Under the pieces are notes generated by a model, which was not told where the DNA came from, ran no database searches, and worked only from the letters and a program-made list of their open reading frames with translations. A stretch of DNA of 64,000 nt from DSSB01 sp046346845 (GTDB taxonomy: Bacteria > UBA10199 > DSSB01). The stretch spans positions 310,001-374,000 of the forward strand of contig JAXMHH010000002.1 in NCBI GenBank assembly GCA_046346845.1. The letters are read 5' to 3'. Shown here piece by piece: positions 48,310 to 56,603 of the stretch (position 1 is its first letter; every line of letters begins with the position of its first letter). The position numbers and the translations under genes were made by a program.

Positions 48310-48346
48310 CGGAAAAATTGAATTGTTGAATCCATTCGCAACCTTA

Positions 48347-48359
48347 GGCAGATTCTGCC
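48347..48359. promoter_or_regulatory. 13-base palindrome next to a -10-like element before P4
   Basis: GGCAGATTCTGCC is a perfect inverted repeat (GGCAGA-T-TCTGCC). It is directly followed by GATAAT at 48360-48365, about 34 bases before the P4 ATG. This is a good position for an operator. A similar palindrome precedes Q1. Confidence 0.4.
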
Positions 48360-48398
48360 GATAATAGCTCGTTTCGAAACTCTATTTCGGATGGATTT

Positions 48399-50696
48399 AT
48401 GACTGTAGGGGGCATGGGTCCGACCCGTTTGGGGTCGCGCCGCGGCCAAACTGTTGCTGATTTTAACTCGGGGACCCCCGCCTCGCCGGCGGATCCCGGA
48501 GCCCTGTCGCTGGGTGAGTCCCAGCGTCGGGAATTGGCGGCTATTGCCCAAGAAGCCGACCCGGAGCTCCTCGCCCGGGACCTGTTGAATTTTGCCCGGC
48601 GTCAAGAGACGGCTGGGCGGCTCGAGGTGGCGGCGGAGCTCTACCGGCGCATCGCCGCCTACCGCGAGGCCCCGAATTCCCTCCAACAAGCGGCCCAACG
48701 CAGCCTCGACACCCTCTTGGGGCATGGCTCCTTCGGCGGCCGCGCGGAATTCTTAATGCGAAATTTGGCCGGACAGGCCAGCGACCCCAGCACCCTGTTA
48801 GCGATGGGGGCGGCGGGGGCGGTGTTTCGGGTGACGCGCCTGGCAGTCGGTTCTCGCCTGCTGGGCGCCAGCGCCCCTGGATTTCTGACGCGGTCCTTGG
48901 GCGCCGGACGACTCGCCACCCTGGCCGGGTTCGCGGCCGAGGCCCCGACCTTTACCCTCATGGCCCGACTGGGCAACCAGGCCTTGGGCCGGCAGCAGGA
49001 CTGGGGGCTCGCCGCCTTGGGCAAGGACCTAGCCGCGAGCTATCTGACCTTGGGTGGTTTGAAGTTGGCGGGAGGCGCCGCCGCGGCCCTGGGGACGGGG
49101 CAGGCCGCACCGCTGCGGGGCTTGCTCCATCAGGGCGGGATGCTTTCCGGCATCCTGCTGGGGCATCGCCTGGAGGAGTGGGCCGGGCTGCGCCCCCACC
49201 AGGATGAAGGGACCACGCTGACCGATTCCCTCGCCATGCTTTTGCAATTCAACCTGGCCGGGAGCTTGACCCGAACGGCCTTCGGCCCGCGCTTCGCCAC
49301 CTGGGAGGCGGGGCTCGATCTCCAGAGCGCGGCCCTGGCCGAGGCGCATCCCCTCTTCACCCCAAAATCCGGTCCGACCCTCTTGCCGGCCGCGCTGGGC
49401 GGCGCTCTCCCGCCGACCGGAGACAAGTCCCTGGGCCTGGAGGTCGCTCGACCCGTGCTGATGAGCGGAGACAGCCAAGAAAGGGGTTACGGCGAGGGGG
49501 CCCTGGCCCCGGTGTTGCGGCCGCGCCAGAGCAGCAACCCTCCGCCCGACCAAGGGGTCCTGGGCAGGGACGCGGTCAAGTGGGGCGCGGCCCAAAACCG
49601 GGACCCGGAAGACGTGCGCCTGGTGGCCCTGCTCGCCGCCAAGATCCGCGTCGCCATGTGGAACGAATTGAATCTGCGCATCGAAGGCCCCCTGGCCCGG
49701 GACCTGGCGCGCCGCGCCCCCGTCGAGGTGCGCCTGACGCCGCTCGACGGCTCGCTGGAGAACTACGAGGTCGAGCTCCTCCCCGCGGCGAAGACCTTGC
49801 AGGTCTCCGGTGATGAGGTGCGTTTCCTGCTCAACTCTGCCGAGGGCTATCTCCGCCTCAAGGACTACCTGCCCAACGCCCGCTGGGAGATGCAGCGCCA
49901 GCAACGGGGCGAGGCCCCGCTCCGCGGCTTCATCCCCTTCTTCCGCTCGATCGTGAATTTCCGCAGCGAGGGCCTCAAGTCGCAATACCTGGTCGACACG
50001 CTTCCACCCGACGCCCGCGAGTTCGTCTTGATGGAGCCCACCCAACAGGGCAGTTCCAAGGAGAAACCGGTCTCCCAGGTCAAGGTCACCAACCCCAAGG
50101 AGGCCGTGACCCTGGACGCGAATCACCTGCAGGAGGCCCCCAATTCGGCGGAACCCAGTATCTTGGTCCGGTTCTTTCCCCGGGTGGCCCACGGCATTCG
50201 CGAGGCCACCGACCGCTACCTCGACGAGATGATGATCCGGGGTGAAAAGGAGCGGGATCGCCTCCACCGCTTGATGCAGCGGGTGCTCCTGGCCCTGCAC
50301 CAAAGGGAGTCCGAGCATCCGGAGTTTGCAGAGCACCCCTACCTCCAGGTCTGGATCCGTCCCTCGCCGCAGGGGGCCCGCAAGCGCAGCCTCGAGATCC
50401 TCACCCCCGGGGAGGCCATGGCGAAAAATCTGGCCCAGCCCTTCGGCGAGAACGATATTATGTTAATTTTAGTGAGGGCTCCTTCCCCATTGAGCGATCA
50501 ATTGCCCATTTTGGAACACCAATACCTGCGCCTGAACCCGAAAAACCCTTCTCTGCCTGCCGGTGCGGATCTCGAGTTCCAGCGGGACCTGGGCTTGGGC
50601 GATCACCTGAAGCTGAAGGTTCGGGTCGACGAGCTCAGCCGCTTCCCACCGGGCTTCTTCGGCTGGGAACAATGGATGCGCGATAACGGCTATTAA
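48399..50696 (+). CDS. Large unknown protein P4 with shared module
   Basis: This is a 765-residue protein of unknown function. The shared module lies at about residues 35-310 and is closest to that of P1. Matching pieces are LLNFARRQE, LGHGSFGGRAEFL, LAMGAAGAVFR, SAPGFLTRSLGAGRLATLAGF in parts, TAFGPRFATWE and LAMLLQFNLAGSL. The rest is not recognisable. It includes a low-complexity link (about 315-395), a beta-rich block around VEVRLTPLDGSLENYEVELLP in parts, and a helical block near HGIREATDRYLDEMMI. No membrane helix or FHA signature is evident in the C-terminal part. It begins 89 bases after P3. Confidence 0.7.
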   Translation: MTVGGMGPTRLGSRRGQTVADFNSGTPASPADPGALSLGESQRRELAAIAQEADPELLARDLLNFARRQETAGRLEVAAELYRRIAAYREAPNSLQQAAQRSLDTLLGHGSFGGRAEFLMRNLAGQASDPSTLLAMGAAGAVFRVTRLAVGSRLLGASAPGFLTRSLGAGRLATLAGFAAEAPTFTLMARLGNQALGRQQDWGLAALGKDLAASYLTLGGLKLAGGAAAALGTGQAAPLRGLLHQGGMLSGILLGHRLEEWAGLRPHQDEGTTLTDSLAMLLQFNLAGSLTRTAFGPRFATWEAGLDLQSAALAEAHPLFTPKSGPTLLPAALGGALPPTGDKSLGLEVARPVLMSGDSQERGYGEGALAPVLRPRQSSNPPPDQGVLGRDAVKWGAAQNRDPEDVRLVALLAAKIRVAMWNELNLRIEGPLARDLARRAPVEVRLTPLDGSLENYEVELLPAAKTLQVSGDEVRFLLNSAEGYLRLKDYLPNARWEMQRQQRGEAPLRGFIPFFRSIVNFRSEGLKSQYLVDTLPPDAREFVLMEPTQQGSSKEKPVSQVKVTNPKEAVTLDANHLQEAPNSAEPSILVRFFPRVAHGIREATDRYLDEMMIRGEKERDRLHRLMQRVLLALHQRESEHPEFAEHPYLQVWIRPSPQGARKRSLEILTPGEAMAKNLAQPFGENDIMLILVRAPSPLSDQLPILEHQYLRLNPKNPSLPAGADLEFQRDLGLGDHLKLKVRVDELSRFPPGFFGWEQWMRDNGY

Positions 50697-50975
50697 CAGA
50701 CCCGTCCTCCACCTAGGGCCGGCTTGGCGCTATCACCGTGGTTTTTCCAAGAGTCTATCCAATGCCGCGTCGCGTGATATAAAACCTTAAAATTACTAGA
50801 GAATTTGATTGTTTTTCCGGGGCAACTTGCCCTAGGAAGGCCCGATAATTTTATTGAGGGACCTGCCGGGGGCACAGCGGCTGAGCGAGGGCAGTCGTTA
50901 TCATCTTGAAAACATGAAGCATTTCGGATGGGGCACGCCATCAGAAAGGCAGCCTAGGGCGGAAAGGCCTTCCGC
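50697..50975 (+). other. Intergenic spacer before Q1 with a palindrome and AT-rich patches
   Basis: This 279-base spacer has no gene. It contains AT-rich words around 50779-50815, a perfect 13-base inverted repeat GGGCAACTTGCCC at 50820-50832, and CCCGATAATTTTAT at about 50841-50854, where GATAAT could be a -10 element. The last 30 bases before the Q1 ATG are GC-rich, with GGCGGAAAGG. No terminator-like hairpin with a T-run was found after P4. Confidence 0.5.
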
Positions 50976-53594
50976 ATGACGCCCCCTTGCGCCAATTGCC
51001 ATGGGGCGCCGCGGACCGCCGAACTCCCGTCCTCGGCCTCCTCCGCCACCCCCTGTCCCGCGGAACCCCGTTGGCCCGAATGGCTGCGTCAGGACCATCC
51101 CGAACTCCAGGCCTTGGATTCTTGGGTCCGCGGAAATTTTGAAAACGCCCGCGAGCACCCGCTTCCCCTTCGCATCGAAGTCGGCCGCGGCAGCCTAGAC
51201 GCCGAGCTTCGGCTCCGCGCCGGCACCCGCAGCTTCGCGCCCTTTCCCTGGAGCGGCTCCCCGTACCGGGCCTTGGCGGTAGAGCTGTCGCCGGGGGCCC
51301 GGGCCACCAGTCATTGGGAGATCCGCGCCAATGCCCTCCCCTTGGGACTCCGAACCCTTTTGAACCTGGAGGGTGTCTACCTCGACGGCCCCGCTACCCT
51401 GAATTTCTGGCCCGAGCGGATCAGCGTCGGGAACTTCGGAGAGCTCCACGCCATCTCCGGTTCCACCGCGAGCGCCTTGTTTCTCTTCGATCCCTTCATG
51501 GTCCCGCGCCCACCCGTGGGTCGCGACTTCCCGACGGAGGATCAATGGCAGGAGGTGCAGGACTGCCTCGCGCAAGCCACTCCGATGGACGGCGGCCAAG
51601 AGTGCTATCCGGCCGTGACCTATCCCAACCATCGGGACAATCCCCGCTTCGATTTCCGGCTGACCGATTTCATCCCCGCCGAGCTGCTCGATCCCAACCG
51701 GCGCCTGCCCCGGCACTACGACCTGGAAACCCTGCTGGGCCGCTGGTTGGAATATCGCCGCGCCCATCCCAGCCGGGGACCCGCGGACCCGCGCGGCCCG
51801 CAGACCCGCGCCCGCGCCCTCTTGGAAAGCGTAGCCGAGTGGCTGGAGCCGGGCAGCCGAGTCGAACTGGACCTCGAGCAGCTGAACGACCTCTTCCTCC
51901 CGGGCCTGCTGGACGTGGGTCCCAGCCGGGGACGCTTCGAGTTGGTGTATCAGGGCGGGGGCTTGGTGACCCTTGAAGGCAGCGAGTTGGAGATCAACCT
52001 CGATCCCACGGATCTTCCCTCCCGGCCCGGCCCCACCCGGCCCGGTGTTCGCCTGGAAACCGCCAACCTCTCTTCCCGCGTTGATCCCGCCGAACTGGAT
52101 GGCATCGACACCCCGCCGGGGCTGCGGGTCGCCTACGATGCAGCGAGCGGCCAACTGTGGATGGAGGCCAACCTTTCCCTGACCGCGCAAGCCACGCTCC
52201 CGCTGCTCGGCGCGGTGGAATTGGAAGGCCAGTTGTTGTTGCGCAGCGCCTGGCGCCTGACCGACGCAGGCCTGGAACCGATCCCGGAATCCACCGCCTT
52301 GGAATTCCGCCGCGGCGAGCTCTGGGAGGCGGGCGGCCGCCGCCCCCTCCTGACCGGATTCAACCTCTCGCTGAGCGACCGACCCGAAGTTCCGGAGGGC
52401 TTGGAATGGGCCTTCCGAGGTTCTTCGGCTGAACCGCGCGCTGCCTTTGCCCTCTCCGGGTGGCTGGGCCGCGAGCGGCGCCTGGAACTGAGGGGCGAGG
52501 TCCCGCTGCCGCTCCGGCTGGAGGACGGGGGCTATGACCTCGCGGCGCTGTTGCAGAACCTCTCGGCCCAGCTCGCCGTCCAGTTGAACGGCCCGCATTC
52601 CTACACTGCCGACATCGCCGTGCGCAGCGCCGAGACGGCGGGGGCGCGGGGCCGGACGCTTGAAATCGATTTCGACCTGCAAGAGGGGGTGGCCGGGGCG
52701 GAAGCCCGGCGCTCCCTGCTGCGCGGGGGCCATCTGGCGTTTCGCGCCGAGCGCGAGGCCGAAGGTCACGATCACTACTTCGCCGAGTTTCGCGCGGCGG
52801 CGATCGACCGCGGACCCATCGCCCTGCGGGGCGTGGAGGGCGAGCTGGCCGTCGATCGCTGGCAGGTCCAAGACGGCGTCTTGGAACTGCGCGTCCCCAC
52901 CCTATCCCTGCGACTCAATCCCCACGGCGCCCCTCGAGGCATCCTGCGCGGACCCGTCTCCCTCGACCTGGGCGGCAGCGCGGGGCTGAGCATCCTCTGG
53001 AATGGGCCCGAACACCACTTGGCGGTGGACGGCCTGGACTTGCGCTTCAGCGCCGCGGGACTCCGGGTCCTGCCGCCCAGCCTGCTGCGGATCCTGGATC
53101 CACGGGTGGTCGGCCTGGGCCTGGACGGGCATTTCGAGGGGGCCTTCACCGCGGAACTGCCGGAGGATCGCCGCCGGTGGCGCGCCCGCGGGGACCTGCG
53201 CCTGCGCGGGGACCGGGAGGGGGATATCTACCTGCTGGACGGCGCGGGGCGGCGGGTGGGGCTCCCGCTGGTGCGCGACACCCGCTGGCGTTGGCGCCGG
53301 GTCGACCGCATCGATTGGCGACGGCGCTACGCCTTGGGGGATTTCCACCTGGACACCCTGCTCAATTTCTCGGCCCTGCTCCCCGCCAGTCGGATCCCCG
53401 CCTCGGAGGAGGCCGGAGCCTACGGCGCCCGCGGACAGCGGCTGTTCCCTTACGAGATCAACGGCATCATGCCCTACGACAACCAACCCTGGGATCCGCG
53501 GGGATTCCAAAACCGCATCGTCGACTATCTCATGACCCTTTGCCGCCAAAATCCAGCCTGCCGCGAAGGCCTGGAAGGAGGAACCGCGCCATGA
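50976..53594 (+). CDS. Large beta-rich unknown protein Q1 with N-terminal CxxCH
   Basis: I do not recognise the family. The 872 residues begin MTPPCANCHGAPRT, with no signal peptide but a CxxCH motif at residues 5-9. The sequence is an almost continuous series of short amphipathic strands with turns, for example LELRVPTLSLRLNPHGAP and HHLAVDGLDLRFSAAGL. The last 170 residues (RGDREGDIYLLDG, GLPLVRDTRWRWRR, YALGDFHLDTLLN, MPYDNQPW, NRIVDYLMTLCRQ) are shared closely with Q3. The repeating long-strand pattern recalls AsmA/TamB-like lipid-transfer grooves, but this is only a shape argument. Its stop overlaps the Q2 start (ATGA). Confidence 0.7.
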   Translation: MTPPCANCHGAPRTAELPSSASSATPCPAEPRWPEWLRQDHPELQALDSWVRGNFENAREHPLPLRIEVGRGSLDAELRLRAGTRSFAPFPWSGSPYRALAVELSPGARATSHWEIRANALPLGLRTLLNLEGVYLDGPATLNFWPERISVGNFGELHAISGSTASALFLFDPFMVPRPPVGRDFPTEDQWQEVQDCLAQATPMDGGQECYPAVTYPNHRDNPRFDFRLTDFIPAELLDPNRRLPRHYDLETLLGRWLEYRRAHPSRGPADPRGPQTRARALLESVAEWLEPGSRVELDLEQLNDLFLPGLLDVGPSRGRFELVYQGGGLVTLEGSELEINLDPTDLPSRPGPTRPGVRLETANLSSRVDPAELDGIDTPPGLRVAYDAASGQLWMEANLSLTAQATLPLLGAVELEGQLLLRSAWRLTDAGLEPIPESTALEFRRGELWEAGGRRPLLTGFNLSLSDRPEVPEGLEWAFRGSSAEPRAAFALSGWLGRERRLELRGEVPLPLRLEDGGYDLAALLQNLSAQLAVQLNGPHSYTADIAVRSAETAGARGRTLEIDFDLQEGVAGAEARRSLLRGGHLAFRAEREAEGHDHYFAEFRAAAIDRGPIALRGVEGELAVDRWQVQDGVLELRVPTLSLRLNPHGAPRGILRGPVSLDLGGSAGLSILWNGPEHHLAVDGLDLRFSAAGLRVLPPSLLRILDPRVVGLGLDGHFEGAFTAELPEDRRRWRARGDLRLRGDREGDIYLLDGAGRRVGLPLVRDTRWRWRRVDRIDWRRRYALGDFHLDTLLNFSALLPASRIPASEEAGAYGARGQRLFPYEINGIMPYDNQPWDPRGFQNRIVDYLMTLCRQNPACREGLEGGTAP

Positions 53595-56584
53595 CCCCAC
53601 CGCTCTCCACCGAACTTTCCCCGGGCAGACTGGACTGCGGCCTCTGCAGCGAGCCGGCGACCCCGCCGCGCGATGCGGGCCGCGCCGAACCCCCGGTCTG
53701 CCGGGCCGCCCCCGTGATTGCGCCGACGCCGCTCCCACCGCCCCCACCGCCGTTCCGCTTGCCGGCACCCTTTTCGCGGCCCTGGGGCTCGATCCTGCGG
53801 CCCTCGCCCTTCGTCTTCGACACCGCCTTGCTCCGGACCGGCGAAACTCGGGCAGCCGCGCCCGCCCGACCCTTGACCCTGGTGGATTTCCTTCCCGCGA
53901 TCGCCTCCTTGGCCGACCACATCCAGGCCTTGGACCTGGACTGGTTCAACGTCCCGGTCAACGGCGGCAGCAACCTGGATCGCTATTCCGAATACACGCC
54001 GCGCGGCGAGCGCCCCGCCGCTCCCAACCTGGTGGTGCGCAGCAACACGCGCGCCCGGATCCACGGCGAGGTACGGCCCATCCGCGGCACCGACGAGAGC
54101 CTCATCACCCGGATGTCGATCGATTTCGAACCAAACGTCTGGAACGTCGTGGCGATGAACAACCTCGAGATCGACGGATTCTCCATCGTCGATCCGCCGA
54201 CGATCCGCTACGACCGCCGCTTCTTGACCCGCAGCTCGGTGACCGAAATCGACGGCCGCGGCGATTTCTCCTATGAAAACCCGCTCGGCGGGAGCGGACC
54301 CCTCGCCACCCCCTTCGACAGCGAGGCGGCGCCCCCGCCGCACCGCGACTGGATGTTCCGTTTCTCGCCGGTGACGACCACGGCCTTGGCGGTCCTTCAG
54401 GAAGGCGTCGCCAACGGAGACACCTTGCTCCGCTTCGGCTACGGGGCCTTGATGCTCTGGGCCTTCTTTCCCACCCTGGGTTTGACCGACGAAGGTCACT
54501 ATAGCCGGCTCGGAATCCGCTACAACACCTTCCCGCGGCGGCTCGGCGACATCGTGCGGATCTTCAGCCCGCTGTTCGACCGCGAGCAGAACCTGAGGCT
54601 GCGCGAGGCCGCCCCCTTCCTCAACCCCAACAGCGAATACCTGCTCGACCCCAGCGAGCTGCGCAGCGCCAACGAGGCGCGGTGCCTCGAGGGCCACCTG
54701 CTGCCGGAGGCGCGGTGCCATGACCTGCCCAGCGACCCGATCGAGCTGCTCCATTTGAACAACGAAATCCGGAGCCAGCTGGGAAGCGCGCTGCGCCCAG
54801 GCTTGCGTCTCCTGCTGGAAGGCCTGCGCCAACCCATCCCGACGAACCGCGCGGAGGTGGAGGCCCTGAACCTCCGGCGTCGCGAACTCAACGCCGCGCG
54901 CGCCCGGGACGGACTGCCCGCGCTCCCCGAGATCAGCGCCAATCGCGGCCCGGTTCTCGATTGGTTCTCCACCACCTTGGCCCGGGATCCGGTGCGCCTG
55001 GCCGCGATCCCCGACTCCGAGCTGCCCCACGTCGATTTCCACGCCCGGCTGCGCGCCGGTTCGATCCCCCTCCCGGTGGGCGAGTTGAACCTGGGAGCGG
55101 ACACCGAGCTGCGCGGCCGGTATTTCCTCGAACGGGTTTCGAATCCGGGGCCCGGCGAATCCAGCGTCCGCCTGGCCATCGACCTGACGGTGGAGCCGCT
55201 CGACCTCGGGCGGATGTCCTTCGCGGAACGCGGCGTCGCGCTGGCCGCGGACTCCCTGCACGTCAACCGCGGGGTGGTCGAGCTGCGCTTTCCGGTGATG
55301 CTGGACGCCGCGGCCCGAGCGCCGGGGCCTTCCATCCACTTCCGGTTGGAGGGAGTCCGCGCGCAGAACCTGGACCTCAACGCGGAGGAGGCCGGCCTGC
55401 ACGCGGTGCTGCCCCAGGCCCAGATCGGCAGCATCGAATTCACCCGCAGCGCGGGCCGCGAGTGGACCCTGGCCCTGAACACCCTGAGCGGCGACGACAT
55501 CCACGTCGAGCATCCGGCCCTGCATCTCACCCTGGGACACCTCGACATTCCCGAATTGACGGTGCGCCGGAGCTATTCGGAGTCGGGGGAACCGGGCGAG
55601 CTGGTGATTCGCGGGCCGGGCCTGGGCATCGAGGGCATCCACACGGACGGCCGGATCCCGATCCGGGACGGTTCCTTTCACCTGAACGACGGCGAGATGT
55701 CCCTGCGCCAAGGCTCGATGACGTTCGAGGGCAACATCGACCTGCGCGCCTCACTGCCCAACGGCTTCAGCGAGGGCCCGACCGTGTTCGGCAACTTCAC
55801 CATCTCGCCCGACATCCGCGACTTGCACGTCGGCGGCCGCGCCCACTTCGAGTTCTTCCGCGGCGGTTGGTCCTTGCGCCGCGCGGAGGGTGCCGCCCCC
55901 CTGAACATCGGCTTCCGCATCGCGGAGTCCTGGCTCACCCATTGTCCCGGCACCCTGCCGGGATTCCTCGACCACCTCCCCGCCGCCGCGATCATCCAGA
56001 CCCGGGTGCAGCTTTCCGAGGCCCAGGTCCAAGTGGACGACCTGCAATCCGTCGAGTACCGCCAACTTGACGGCGAGGAAGGGCCGCGCGGCCAGATCCG
56101 GGAGCTGCATTCCGGTCCGATCACCGTTCACCACGTCCGGGGGGGAGGCAGCATCTGGGTAGGCCTTCCGATCTGGGGCTTCGTCCGCGGCCTCTTCCCA
56201 AACCTGGGAGGAACCGCGACCGGCCGCGAACGCCGGCCGGACATGGCCCCCTTGGTCGCGCACCTGCCTCAGTCCGTCCGCGACCTGCTGGGCGACGGGG
56301 ACTTCCTGCGCATCGGCGGGGTCGACTTGAGCCGGACCAGCGGCGGAGACTGGCGCACTCAGCTCGACGACCTGATCTTGAACATCCACGAAACCGGCGG
56401 CCGCGGCCAGTTCGGCGGGATCCGGGTGCCCCGACTCGTCTTGGAGGGGCGCAGCGACGAGGCCGGGCGCCGCCGCACCACGGTCGAGCTGGATCCTTTC
56501 TATTGGGCGAATATCTATCTCAACGATCCGGATCGGGGGGGATCCTTCCGCTTCGTGCGTTGGATGACGCGAACAGGACGGTAA
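53591..56584 (+). CDS. Large beta-rich unknown protein Q2
   Basis: I do not recognise the family. The 997-residue product starts MTPPLSTELSPGRLDCGLCSE, with CxxC at residues 16-19 and a proline-rich stretch (about 40-75). There is no signal peptide. The body is rich in strands: LNLGADTELRGRYFLERV, RLAIDLTVEPLDLGRMSF and SLHVNRGVVELRFPVML. A late segment GSIWVGLPIWGFVRGLFPNLG is more hydrophobic. It lacks the C-terminal block shared by Q1 and Q3. The longer open frame from 53177 mirrors Q1; the ATG at 53591 overlaps the Q1 stop and has AAGGAGG upstream. Confidence 0.7.
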   Translation: MTPPLSTELSPGRLDCGLCSEPATPPRDAGRAEPPVCRAAPVIAPTPLPPPPPPFRLPAPFSRPWGSILRPSPFVFDTALLRTGETRAAAPARPLTLVDFLPAIASLADHIQALDLDWFNVPVNGGSNLDRYSEYTPRGERPAAPNLVVRSNTRARIHGEVRPIRGTDESLITRMSIDFEPNVWNVVAMNNLEIDGFSIVDPPTIRYDRRFLTRSSVTEIDGRGDFSYENPLGGSGPLATPFDSEAAPPPHRDWMFRFSPVTTTALAVLQEGVANGDTLLRFGYGALMLWAFFPTLGLTDEGHYSRLGIRYNTFPRRLGDIVRIFSPLFDREQNLRLREAAPFLNPNSEYLLDPSELRSANEARCLEGHLLPEARCHDLPSDPIELLHLNNEIRSQLGSALRPGLRLLLEGLRQPIPTNRAEVEALNLRRRELNAARARDGLPALPEISANRGPVLDWFSTTLARDPVRLAAIPDSELPHVDFHARLRAGSIPLPVGELNLGADTELRGRYFLERVSNPGPGESSVRLAIDLTVEPLDLGRMSFAERGVALAADSLHVNRGVVELRFPVMLDAAARAPGPSIHFRLEGVRAQNLDLNAEEAGLHAVLPQAQIGSIEFTRSAGREWTLALNTLSGDDIHVEHPALHLTLGHLDIPELTVRRSYSESGEPGELVIRGPGLGIEGIHTDGRIPIRDGSFHLNDGEMSLRQGSMTFEGNIDLRASLPNGFSEGPTVFGNFTISPDIRDLHVGGRAHFEFFRGGWSLRRAEGAAPLNIGFRIAESWLTHCPGTLPGFLDHLPAAAIIQTRVQLSEAQVQVDDLQSVEYRQLDGEEGPRGQIRELHSGPITVHHVRGGGSIWVGLPIWGFVRGLFPNLGGTATGRERRPDMAPLVAHLPQSVRDLLGDGDFLRIGGVDLSRTSGGDWRTQLDDLILNIHETGGRGQFGGIRVPRLVLEGRSDEAGRRRTTVELDPFYWANIYLNDPDRGGSFRFVRWMTRTGR

Positions 56585-56603
56585 TCCTCACGGTGAAGCA
56601 ACC

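Noticed and set aside
53177..53590. N-terminal extension of Q2 inside Q1
   Set aside because: The extension is Arg/Pro/Gly-rich frame-shadow sequence. The ATG at 53591 overlaps the Q1 stop and has AAGGAGG upstream.
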